This document shows positions 25,919 to 33,750 of a stretch of DNA of 64,000 nucleotides, piece after piece; the stretch's first letter is position 1, and every line of letters starts with the position of its first letter. Position numbers and translations under genes: made by a program. The notes under the pieces are model-generated. The model was given only the letters and a program-made list of their open reading frames with translations, did not search any database and was not told the DNA's origin. The stretch is from an uncultured Eubacteriales bacterium (GTDB lineage Bacteria > Bacillota > Clostridia > Oscillospirales > Acutalibacteraceae): positions 39,440 through 103,439 of the forward strand of contig OMZU01000001.1 of the NCBI GenBank assembly GCA_900315605.1, written 5' to 3'.

Positions 25919-26236
25919 TACTTTTATGCAAAAAAACAACGTGATTAGACATATTCATTAAAAGTCGAAGTCATTCTTCTGCTATTATGCCATATTTTTG
26001 TATTATTTTTTACACTTCCAAAAACGCGCTTGGTCAAGTTATATAAAATGCTGTTTTTATTTACCTTGTTTTTGTGTAAACGGGTTAAGTGCGCTTCTAA
26101 TTAACTACGTGCTATGTTATGGAAATTTGAAAATCACGTTGATTTGCCGGTGATTATTATAGGGTCAAACGCAAGAGCTTGACGCTTTTGCGTTGAGGGA
26201 ACACAAACGATTTACATAATTTATTTTATGAAACAC

Positions 26237-26265
26237 TTGCATTATCAACATGCGTTTGTTATAAT
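26237..26265 (+). promoter_or_regulatory. Promoter of the Thr/Glu-rich protein-dusB pair
   Basis: TTGCAT (26237-26242), 17 bp, TATAAT (26260-26265). Confidence 0.8.
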
Positions 26266-26300
26266 AATTATTGTATACGCCAATTATTGTTTAATGGGGT

Positions 26301-26843
26301 ATGGAAATGAAGTTTAACAAATTGACAAAAGGCATGATTTGTCTGCTTTTTGCGGCAATGGTGCCGGTTTTCTGCGCGTTTGGCGTTGCAGCCGACGAGG
26401 AAAGCTCGGACATCAGTCAGCCCGAAGTGATCGAGGAGATCGTGACTGAGGCTCCGCCGCAGGAGTTTACCGAGCCGGAAACGGAGCTTGTTGTTACCGA
26501 CCCGATCGTGACCGAGGCTCCCGCGCCCGAAACCGAAGCTTTGGCGACAGAGCAGGTCACTCAGGCAGTTTATACCGAGCCGGCGACCGAGGCACAGCAA
26601 ACTCAGGCAGAGCAGCAGGTGCAAACCGAGGCATATACTCAGCCTGTGGCTCCGATTGCGAACATTGAGCCGACAACCGAGTTTGTAGCTCCTACGCTGC
26701 CCAAAACGGTCAGCGAAAAAAAATATTCCACAAACAGCACTGCCGGAACAGTTTCGTGGATCTGCGTGGGAGTGGGGGTTCTTGTCGCCCTGGTCATGAT
26801 AATCAGCACCAAGCTCAAAAAGCCGACGGCAGGCTTTGCATAA
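26301..26843 (+). CDS. Single-pass surface protein with Thr/Glu/Pro-rich stalk
   Basis: 180 residues: signal peptide (about 1-31), a ~110-residue low-complexity stalk rich in Thr, Glu, Pro, Ala and Gln (for example VTEAPAPETEA), and a membrane span near 147-168 with a Lys-rich cytoplasmic end. The stalk ends in APTLPKTVSEKK, which looks like a sorting motif. It lacks the final Gly, and ~16 residues separate it from the span, so sortase anchoring is doubtful. ATG 26301 or ATG 26307 may be used. dusB starts 3 bp after the stop, so they form an operon. Function unknown. Confidence 0.8.
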   Translation: MEMKFNKLTKGMICLLFAAMVPVFCAFGVAADEESSDISQPEVIEEIVTEAPPQEFTEPETELVVTDPIVTEAPAPETEALATEQVTQAVYTEPATEAQQTQAEQQVQTEAYTQPVAPIANIEPTTEFVAPTLPKTVSEKKYSTNSTAGTVSWICVGVGVLVALVMIISTKLKKPTAGFA

Positions 26844-26846
26844 AAT

Positions 26847-27827
26847 ATGACTCAGTTTAGAATAGAAAACGTGACGCTGAAATCGCGCGCTGTTCTCGCG
26901 CCGATGGCAGGAGTGAGCGACCGTGCGTACCGCGAGCTTTGCGTGCGCTTTGGCGCGGCTTACTGCGTGAGCGAGATGGTCAGCTCAAAGGCTCTTTCGT
27001 TCAAGAGCAAAAAGAGCGAGGAGCTTATGGGGATCTCCGACGACGAACGTCCGTGCGGGATCCAGATCTTCGGCGACGACCCGGAATGTATGGCTCAGGC
27101 AGCTGAAAGCGCGATGAAGCATTCGCCCGATATTATTGACATAAATATGGGCTGTCCGGCTCCCAAGATCAGCGGCAACGGAAGCGGTTGCGCCTTGATG
27201 AAAAATCCTCAGCTTTGCGGAGAGATAGTCAGCGCGGTGACAAAGGTAAGCGACGTGCCGGTGACTGTCAAAATTCGCAAGGGCTGGGACAACGACAGCA
27301 TAAACGCTGTTGAGGTCGCCAAGATATGCGAGCAGGCAGGTGCGGCAGCGATCACCGTTCACGGCAGGACAAGGGCGCAGTACTACAAGCCGCCGGTTGA
27401 CTATGACATTATACGCAGGGTCAGAGAAGCCGTTGAGATCCCGGTGATCGCAAACGGAGATATCGACAGCGTTGAAAGCGCGAAAAGAGCGGTTGAGCTG
27501 ACAGGCTGCGAGCTTATTATGATTGGCAGGGCAAGCCTTGGGAATCCCTGGATCTTCTCTCAGATAAATACATATTTTGAAAATCCCGAAGCAAAAATTT
27601 TTGAGCCGTCGCTTGAGGAAAAGCTTGACGTTATGGTTGAGCACATTTCAAAAATGGTTGAATACAAGGGCGAGCACATGGCTTTGCTTCAAGCCAGAAA
27701 GCTTGTTGTCGGGTACTTTAAGGGCATGAGAGGAGCCGCCGCGCTGAGAAACGAGGCAGGAAAGATCTCGACCCTTGACGACCTGAAAAGACTGAGGCAA
27801 AAGGCACTTGAAGCAGGAAAAAATTAA
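26847..27827 (+). CDS. dusB: tRNA-dihydrouridine synthase
   Basis: A flavoenzyme that reduces specific uridines in the tRNA D loop to dihydrouridine. It has 326 residues as a TIM barrel with VLAPMAGVSD at 16-25, catalytic C103 in INMGCPAPKI, and FMN-phosphate segments (VIANGDI, IGRASLGNPW). It clusters by eye with the DusB group common in Firmicutes; exact uridine targets are not determined here. It is co-transcribed with the upstream surface protein, with no obvious functional link. Confidence 0.94.
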   Translation: MTQFRIENVTLKSRAVLAPMAGVSDRAYRELCVRFGAAYCVSEMVSSKALSFKSKKSEELMGISDDERPCGIQIFGDDPECMAQAAESAMKHSPDIIDINMGCPAPKISGNGSGCALMKNPQLCGEIVSAVTKVSDVPVTVKIRKGWDNDSINAVEVAKICEQAGAAAITVHGRTRAQYYKPPVDYDIIRRVREAVEIPVIANGDIDSVESAKRAVELTGCELIMIGRASLGNPWIFSQINTYFENPEAKIFEPSLEEKLDVMVEHISKMVEYKGEHMALLQARKLVVGYFKGMRGAAALRNEAGKISTLDDLKRLRQKALEAGKN

Positions 27828-27910
27828 ACAGCATAACAAATATTTAAAATATAATCAATCCAACGAACGCTGAATCGCGTTTTGTGCGGAACAAGAAGGG
27901 GAAGTTAAAA

Positions 27911-29167
27911 ATGAGTGAATTAACCAACATCGCTGCGCTCGAATACCTGAAGGAATATGATCCCTCGGTAGGAGAGGCTATGGAAGACGAGCTGAAAAGA
28001 CAGAGAAGAAATCTTGAGCTTATCGCCAGCGAAAACATCGTTACTCCGGCTGTTATGGCAGCAATGGGAAGCCACCTTACAAACAAATATGCCGAGGGAT
28101 ATCCCGGCAAGAGATACTACGGCGGCTGTCAGTGCGTTGACGTTGTTGAAGAAATCGCGCGTCAGCGTGCGTGTGAGCTTTTCGGTGCAGAGCACGCAAA
28201 CGTTCAGCCACACTCAGGTGCTCAGGCTAACACAGCAGTATACTTTGCTATGCTCGAACCCGGCGACACTGTAATGGGAATGAATCTTAACGAGGGCGGT
28301 CACCTTACTCACGGTTCACCTGTAAACATTTCGGGAAAATACTTCAACTTTGTGCCCTACGGCGTTGACGAGGTTACGCACAGAATAGATTATGACAAGG
28401 TGCTTGAAATTGCAAAGGAATGCAAGCCAAAGCTTATTGTAGCCGGTGCTTCCGCTTATCCGAGGATCATTGACTTTGCAAGACTTCGCGAGATCGCAGA
28501 CGAGGTCGGCGCGTATCTTATGGTTGACATGGCGCACATTGCAGGTCTTGTTGCGGCAGGCGTTCATCCGAACCCTGTTCCCTACTGCGAATTTGTTACC
28601 ACAACAACTCACAAGACCCTGCGCGGACCGAGAGGCGGACTTATCCTCTGCCGCGAGGAATTTGCAAAGCAGATCGACAAGGCTATCTTCCCCGGAACTC
28701 AGGGCGGTCCTTTGATGCACACGATCGCTGCAAAGGCTGTTTGCTTTGGCGAGGCGTTAAAGCCGGAGTTCAAGGAATACGGTCAGAGGATCGTATCAAA
28801 CTGCAAGGCTCTTGCAGACGGACTTCTCAAGCGCGGCTGCAAGCTGGTTTCGGGCGGCACCGACAACCACGTTATGCTGCTCGACCTCAGAGATACAGAA
28901 GTGACCGGCAAGGAGCTTGAGGCTCGTCTTGACGACTGCTATATCACCGTAAACAAGAATACGATCCCCGGCGAACCGCGCTCACCGTTTGTTACCAGCG
29001 GCGTGAGGATCGGCACAGCGGCTGTTACAACAAGAGGTCTCAACGAGGAAGATATGGATCTCATAGCAGAATATATCACTCTTGTTCTCAATGATTATGA
29101 GAACAGCAGAGACAAGGTTAGAGCCGGCGTTGAGGCAATGTGCAAAAAATATCCGCTTTACGAATAA
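27911..29167 (+). CDS. glyA: Serine hydroxymethyltransferase
   Basis: A PLP enzyme interconverting serine and glycine with tetrahydrofolate, the main source of one-carbon units. It has 418 residues, with PLP lysine K235 in [14 protein letters not shown] and substrate segments LIASEN (38-42), the [15 protein letters not shown] loop and HSGAQAN. ATG 27911 follows AAGGGGAAG; an earlier in-frame start at 27884 lacks a ribosome site. Base composition is even and codon use looks optimised, as expected for a highly expressed gene. A hairpin follows. Confidence 0.97.
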   Translation: MSELTNIAALEYLKEYDPSVGEAMEDELKRQRRNLELIASENIVTPAVMAAMGSHLTNKYAEGYPGKRYYGGCQCVDVVEEIARQRACELFGAEHANVQPHSGAQANTAVYFAMLEPGDTVMGMNLNEGGHLTHGSPVNISGKYFNFVPYGVDEVTHRIDYDKVLEIAKECKPKLIVAGASAYPRIIDFARLREIADEVGAYLMVDMAHIAGLVAAGVHPNPVPYCEFVTTTTHKTLRGPRGGLILCREEFAKQIDKAIFPGTQGGPLMHTIAAKAVCFGEALKPEFKEYGQRIVSNCKALADGLLKRGCKLVSGGTDNHVMLLDLRDTEVTGKELEARLDDCYITVNKNTIPGEPRSPFVTSGVRIGTAAVTTRGLNEEDMDLIAEYITLVLNDYENSRDKVRAGVEAMCKKYPLYE

Positions 29168-29188
29168 GCTAACAAATATGCAACAAAT

Positions 29189-29220
29189 CAGGGCGCACCG
29201 GTCAAAGTGTGCCCTGTTAT
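29189..29220 (+). terminator. Probable glyA terminator
   Basis: 10-bp CAGGGCGCAC / GTGTGCCCTG stem after the glyA stop, but only a weak T tract. Confidence 0.5.
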
Positions 29221-29226
29221 AATAAT

Positions 29227-29388
29227 AGCTAAATTCGCTTGCGCGAGCTAAATTTGCTTTCGCAAGCTAAATGCAACTTCGTTGCGCGAAATTCGCTTTG
29301 CGAGCTATTCTGCTTTGCGATAAATCGCAAAATTCAGCTATTCGACATTGTCGAATAATTTAGCTGCCGCACAGCGACAATTTAGCTC
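29227..29388. repeat. Array of short palindromes with GCTAAATT words
   Basis: About 160 bp between glyA and rarA made almost entirely of small inverted words: GCTAAATT/AATTTAGC, GCTTGCGCGAGC, GCTTTCGCAAGC, GCAACTTCGTTGC, TTTGCGA/TCGCAAA and TTCGACATTGTCGAA. Several alternative hairpins can form. It is non-coding. Confidence 0.75.
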
Positions 29389-29404
29389 AATCAGGTGTGT
29401 TATT

Positions 29405-30667
29405 ATGAAACAAAAACCGCTTGCGGACAGATTCAGACCGTCCGCGCTTGAGGATATCGTCGGTCAGGAGCATTTGCTCGGCAAAGGAAAACCGCTGAGA
29501 AAAATAATCGAGAACGGCGAGGTTCCAAATCTGATTTTTTACGGTCCGTCGGGAGTCGGCAAAACCACCCTTGCGACCTATATCGCCAACAAAACCAACA
29601 AAACGCTGAGAAAGCTCAACGGCACGACCGCTTCGACGGCTGATATCAAGGAAATTGTTTCGCAGATCAACACCTTTTCGGGGCTGAACGGAATACTTCT
29701 GTACCTTGACGAGATCCAGTATTTTAACAAAAAGCAGCAGCAAACCCTGCTTGAATACATTGAGGACGGAAGCATAACCCTTATTGCCTCGACCACCGAA
29801 AATCCGTATTTTTATGTTTACAATGCGATTTTGAGCCGTTCGACTGTTTTTGAATTCAAGTCGGTTTCTCAAAAGGACGTCAAAAAGGCGGTTTTCCGAG
29901 CCGCAAGGCTTTTGGAGGAGGAACAGGGGATTGAAATTTCGCTTTCCGACGAATGTGCCGACAAGATCGCCTTTGGCTGCGGCGGAGACGTTCGCAAGGC
30001 TATGAACGCACTTGAGCTGAGCGTTATCGCCTCTGAGGAGGTTGACGGAAAGCGCGTGGTGACTCCCGAAACCGTTGCTCAACTTGTGCAGAGAAGCGCG
30101 ATGCGCTATGACAAGGACGGCGACGAGCATTATGATATTGTTTCGGCGTACCAAAAAAGTATGCGCGGAAGCGACCCCAACGCAGCACTGCACTATCTTG
30201 GCAGACTGCTTGAGGCAGGCGACCTGCCCAGCGCGTGCCGCAGGCTGATGGTCTGCGCCTGCGAGGACGTGGGGCTTGCCTATCCGCAGATCATTCCTAT
30301 TGTAAAAGCCTGCGTGGATATCGCCCAGGCGGTGGGACTTCCCGAAGCGAGGATACCGCTTGCCGACGCGGTGATTATGGTTTGCAACGCGCCGAAATCC
30401 AACTCGGGCAACGTTGCGATCGACAAGGCTTTGGCGGATATAAGGCACGGCAAGACCGGTCCTGTTCCGCGGCAGCTTCAAAACAAGCACTACGACGGCG
30501 AGGACAACCCGAACAAGGGGCAGTTTTATCTTTATCCTCACGATTTTCCTAATCATTATACCTATCAGCAATATTTGCCCGATCCGATCAGGGACAGGGT
30601 TTATTACGAATACGGCGACAACAAAAACGAACAGGCTTTTAAGGCATATTGGGATAAAATAAAATAA
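29405..30667 (+). CDS. rarA: Replication-associated recombination protein RarA (MgsA)
   Basis: A clamp-loader-like AAA+ ATPase that acts at stalled replication forks. It has 420 residues with Walker A GPSGVGKTT at 47-55, Walker B LYLDEIQ, sensor TTENPYF, and the RarA C-terminal region (ACEDVGLAYPQ, the YDGEDNPNKGQFYLYP segment). ATG 29405 has an AGGTG site; the longer open frame upstream runs through the palindrome array and is rejected. It is a single gene followed by a strong terminator. Confidence 0.96.
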   Translation: MKQKPLADRFRPSALEDIVGQEHLLGKGKPLRKIIENGEVPNLIFYGPSGVGKTTLATYIANKTNKTLRKLNGTTASTADIKEIVSQINTFSGLNGILLYLDEIQYFNKKQQQTLLEYIEDGSITLIASTTENPYFYVYNAILSRSTVFEFKSVSQKDVKKAVFRAARLLEEEQGIEISLSDECADKIAFGCGGDVRKAMNALELSVIASEEVDGKRVVTPETVAQLVQRSAMRYDKDGDEHYDIVSAYQKSMRGSDPNAALHYLGRLLEAGDLPSACRRLMVCACEDVGLAYPQIIPIVKACVDIAQAVGLPEARIPLADAVIMVCNAPKSNSGNVAIDKALADIRHGKTGPVPRQLQNKHYDGEDNPNKGQFYLYPHDFPNHYTYQQYLPDPIRDRVYYEYGDNKNEQAFKAYWDKIK

Positions 30668-30673
30668 ACAGCA

Positions 30674-30716
30674 ACGCGGCGTGAGAATCACTTTTGATCC
30701 TCACGCCGCGATTTTT
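30674..30716 (+). terminator. Terminator of rarA
   Basis: CGCGGCGTGAG / CTCACGCCGCG stem, then ATTTTTATT. Confidence 0.88.
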
Positions 30717-30737
30717 ATTAATACCTTTTATATTACA

Positions 30738-30773
30738 AAACCGTGCTGCTGCCATGATAAGCAACAGCACGGT
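30738..30773 (-). terminator. Terminator of the CBM21-pair gene
   Basis: ACCGTGCTGTTGC / GCAGCAGCACGGT stem on the minus strand followed by TTTTG. Confidence 0.78.
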
Positions 30774-30788
30774 CAATTGTTTTATTGA

Positions 30789-31535
30789 TTAGTGGTGGAT
30801 GTAGAATGATCCGTTGTAGTTTGCGCCGAAGTTGTTTGCCCAGTACTCCTGGCCGTTTACCTGGTAGCAGAGAGCATACTGGAAGTTATCGTTGAATGCG
30901 CCGTAGTAATCTGAGATAACTGTCTTCCAGCACTCTGTACCGTCATCGTATGTGTTGCTGTAGTTAAGAGCCTGATCCTTGTAGGTTCTCCAGTTATCTG
31001 TTGTGTATCTTACAAATACGTTTTTGTTGTAAGCATAGTTCTGGAGAACAGCACTTACCAAAAATGTGTTTGAGTTATATGATGGTGCTGCGCTTCTCTC
31101 TGCAGTGATGGGAGCTGTGCCGAGTCTTTCTGTTCCGTTGTAGTCTCTGCCGTAGTTGTTATCCCAGTACTCGCGGCCGTCTGCAACGAACTTGATAGCG
31201 TACTGTGTGTTGAAGCTGCTGAAATATGCCTTCCAGATTTTTGAGCCGTCGTTGAGAGTTGTTACATACTCTGCCTTTGTGCTGGACCAACCAAGGGAAT
31301 CCATGTAGTTGTAGTGAACGTATACTTCCTGATTGTAAGCATAATCTCTTGTCTGAATGAACACCTCATAGGTTCTTGCGCCGTACTTTGTGAAAGTGAT
31401 GTTAGAAGAATAGAGGCTAACCTTGTCTGTTGCTGCGCTTGCGTTTGTTACGCCGAAAGCACTGAACATACCGAGTGTCATTGCGAGTGTGAGCAGGATT
31501 GCTGCAATTCTGTTTTTCTTTGTTGTTTTTGTCAT
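30789..31535 (-). CDS. Secreted protein of two CBM21-type starch-binding modules
   Basis: 248 residues. The signal peptide is followed by two tandem modules (about 50-135 and 145-246). Each has the CBM21 pattern: YAYNQEVYVHY or YAYNKNVFVRYTTDNW, a W-containing middle, and YWDNNYGRDY or YWANNFGANY. CBM21 (and related CBM53) modules bind starch and glycogen. No catalytic domain, dockerin or wall anchor is present, so it is either a free binding protein or held by another route. ATG 31535 follows GGAGGG. It lies divergent from the CBM26-dockerin gene, beside the amylase. Confidence 0.85.
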   Translation of the reverse strand: MTKTTKKNRIAAILLTLAMTLGMFSAFGVTNASAATDKVSLYSSNITFTKYGARTYEVFIQTRDYAYNQEVYVHYNYMDSLGWSSTKAEYVTTLNDGSKIWKAYFSSFNTQYAIKFVADGREYWDNNYGRDYNGTERLGTAPITAERSAAPSYNSNTFLVSAVLQNYAYNKNVFVRYTTDNWRTYKDQALNYSNTYDDGTECWKTVISDYYGAFNDNFQYALCYQVNGQEYWANNFGANYNGSFYIHH

Positions 31536-31610
31536 AGCTTTCCCTCCGAATTGATTGTGATTGAAGTTTTTTGACTTGTAAAAAGTTGTCACTTTTCTTG
31601 CAACGACTTT

Positions 31611-31639
31611 ATCTTACCAGATATCAAAGCAAAAATCAA
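31611..31639 (-). promoter_or_regulatory. Promoter of the CBM21-pair gene
   Basis: Minus strand TTGATT (31634-31639), 17 bp, TAAGAT (31611-31616). A second candidate lies just downstream (TTGCAA, 17 bp, TACAAG). Confidence 0.45.
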
Positions 31640-32075
31640 GAGGGAAAATAAGTTCTGATTTTTGGATATATCAACCTAATTTACTCCCTCCTGTTTGTGC
31701 ATGTTGACTAGGCAACTGTCATGTTGTACAAATATTCAACAGTTTTAATGGTAATAAACAATGATTGATCGTTGGATCGAACAAGGCAAGCCTTTGTGCG
31801 GCAAAAATGTTGATATATTCCTATGCAGTTCGACAGCTGATCTCGGTGTTCAAATCACATATTTTAATAAAATCGCAAATCATTATGTGCTTCATTTGAT
31901 TATATTTTATTCAGGACAGACGATTCAAGCTCAACAAATAAACCATCGCAGAATGCAAGTGAATTCTACATGGGCTTTCTTATATAGTGCCTATTGTGAT
32001 AATACTGTGAAAAATACACAAATTCGGCTTAATAAATTTGGGCGTCAAGAATTCGTTATTTTCTTTATTGGAAAA

Positions 32076-32104
32076 TTGTTAGAATCGGAATATTGTATTA
32101 TATT
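32076..32104 (+). promoter_or_regulatory. Promoter of the CBM26-dockerin gene
   Basis: TTGTTA (32076-32081), 17 bp, TATATT (32099-32104); the gene starts 62 bp later. Confidence 0.5.
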
Positions 32105-32165
32105 ATAGTAAAGGTGGAGTATGTATGTCTCCACGAAATTAAATTAAAACGGAGGATGATAATTT

Positions 32166-33716
32166 ATGGTAAGAAAACAACACAAGCTCCTTGCCCTGTT
32201 ACTCTGTCTGCTTGTTGCTGTTTCCGCTCTGGCTTCGGGAATGGCGAGCGTTACGGCAGCGTCGGGAGACGTTGTTTATGTGAGAGCAAACAACACATGG
32301 ACAAATCTCTACTGCTATATGTGGAACGGCACGGGAGAAACCAAAAACGCAGATTGGCCCGGAGTAAAGATGACAAGCTTAGGAAACAACGTGTATTCCT
32401 ACACGCTTAACGGAAGCTATCAATACGTTATTTTTAACAACGGAAGCGGCGGCGGTGATAACCAAACTACCGATTTGAACTATCCGGGAACAACCAACAT
32501 GATCTATGACCTGAAAGATAAAACCTGGTCACAGTATACTGACGCTCCCCAGGGAACGACATCTGCTTCCAACACTCAGGCGGCAACTCAGTCTGCAACT
32601 CAGGCTGCGACCGCTTCTGTTACCGGCAATATCGTTTATCTGAATAACACCGCAGGCTGGAGCAGCCCGAAGGTATATATGTGGAGCAACAGCGGCAACC
32701 CAAGTAACGCAAGCTGGCCGGGAGTTTCTATGACAAGGGTAAGCGGCAATATCTGGATGTACAATGCACCACAGCAATTTGCAAATTGTGTTTTCAGTGA
32801 TAACGGAAGCAGCCAGACCAGCGACCTTACCGCTAAATACGGATATATCTATGACAACACAACCAAAGGTTGGGAGCTTTATGATCCCAGCCCGATCCAG
32901 ATCACATCATTTACTACCGATCCGGACGCAACTGCATATGTGGGCACCGAAATAACCCTTGCTGCGGAAGCTATCAGCAGCGGCGGAACGGTTTACTACA
33001 AATTCTCTGTTAAGAACTCAAGCGGCGGCGAGTCGGTCATTGCTAATTTCAGCACCGCAAAATCTGCGACCTGGACTCCGACTGCAACAGGCACATATAC
33101 TATCACATATGCCTTTAGAGACGCCCAGGGCAACGAGAACAGCCGCACAAAGACTATCAGCATTGAATCCGACGCTAATCTTGTTAAGCCGGTTATCAAG
33201 GCAGTCAGTCCTCAGAACCTTAACCTTATTGCAGTGAACACTCCTGCAACCGTAAGGGTTACCGCAGGCGGCGGAAAAACAGGCACAAACCTGCTTTTCT
33301 ACAAGTACATCGTAACAGACCCCAACGGAGTTAAGAACACACCTTACTACACACTTAACAGCACCTATAACTTTACGCCTACGATGAACGGCAACTACAC
33401 CGTAAACGTGTTTGTTCAAAACTCTGACAACACGACCGTTAGCAAAACCTATACATACACGGCTACTAACGGAAGCATACCCACACCGACAGATCCTCCC
33501 GTTCCGCCCACTACCCAGCCTTCAAGCAATGTTTGGGGCGACGTTGACGGCGACGGATATCTGACGATCCTTGACGCGACATATATTCAGAAGTACCTTG
33601 TACACTTACGCGGCGCAACAACCATCAATGTAGCTACCGCTGATGTTGACGGCGACGGCGTTGTTTCGATCATCGACGCTACATATATTCAGAAGAAGCT
33701 TGCGCACCTCATGTAA
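32166..33716 (+). CDS. Starch-binding protein with two CBM26 modules and a dockerin
   Basis: 516 residues. Signal peptide 1-32. Two CBM26-type modules (about 35-125 and 155-240) each show the YMWNGTGE/YMWSNSGN...ADWPGV/ASWPGV pattern and are joined by a Thr/Ala/Gln linker. Two Ig-like or Y_Y_Y-type modules follow (about 245-335 and 340-435), then a Pro/Thr linker and a canonical type I dockerin (DVDGDGYLTILDATYIQ and DVDGDGVVSIIDATYIQ). There is no catalytic domain. It most resembles the non-catalytic starch-binding dockerin proteins of the R. bromii amylosome, which hold starch for partner enzymes. The start follows GGAGGATG. The amylase gene begins 34 bp downstream, so they are probably co-transcribed. 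Confidence 0.9.
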   Translation: MVRKQHKLLALLLCLLVAVSALASGMASVTAASGDVVYVRANNTWTNLYCYMWNGTGETKNADWPGVKMTSLGNNVYSYTLNGSYQYVIFNNGSGGGDNQTTDLNYPGTTNMIYDLKDKTWSQYTDAPQGTTSASNTQAATQSATQAATASVTGNIVYLNNTAGWSSPKVYMWSNSGNPSNASWPGVSMTRVSGNIWMYNAPQQFANCVFSDNGSSQTSDLTAKYGYIYDNTTKGWELYDPSPIQITSFTTDPDATAYVGTEITLAAEAISSGGTVYYKFSVKNSSGGESVIANFSTAKSATWTPTATGTYTITYAFRDAQGNENSRTKTISIESDANLVKPVIKAVSPQNLNLIAVNTPATVRVTAGGGKTGTNLLFYKYIVTDPNGVKNTPYYTLNSTYNFTPTMNGNYTVNVFVQNSDNTTVSKTYTYTATNGSIPTPTDPPVPPTTQPSSNVWGDVDGDGYLTILDATYIQKYLVHLRGATTINVATADVDGDGVVSIIDATYIQKKLAHLM

Positions 33717-33750
33717 TTAACTTCTTCACAATTAAAAACAGGTGATATTT

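Larger units (their letters stand above)
25748..26300. other. 553-bp divergent intergenic region
   Basis: It holds the leader and promoter of the minus-strand dockerin gene (to 25918) and the promoter of the plus-strand gene (26237-26265). Between them, an 11-bp hairpin AACGCAAGAGC / GCTTTTGCGTT at 26168-26194 has no T run and may be a protein-binding dyad. Nothing else is evident in 25919-26167, which is AT rich and lacks plausible coding frames. Confidence 0.6.
31536..32165. other. 630-bp divergent intergenic region of the starch cluster
   Basis: It carries the promoters of the CBM21-pair gene (31611-31639) and the CBM26-dockerin gene (32076-32104). A ~115-codon frame at 31761-32108 has no ribosome site and non-coding character. 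I looked for a CcpA cre-type site and found none that is convincing. Confidence 0.55.

Noticed and set aside
26168-26194. Terminator upstream of the Thr/Glu-rich gene
   Set aside because: Good 11-bp stem but no T run on either strand; described only as a possible dyad.
31761-32108. 115-codon open frame upstream of the CBM26-dockerin gene
   Set aside because: No ribosome site, no recognisable motif, and its end overlaps the promoter of the next gene.
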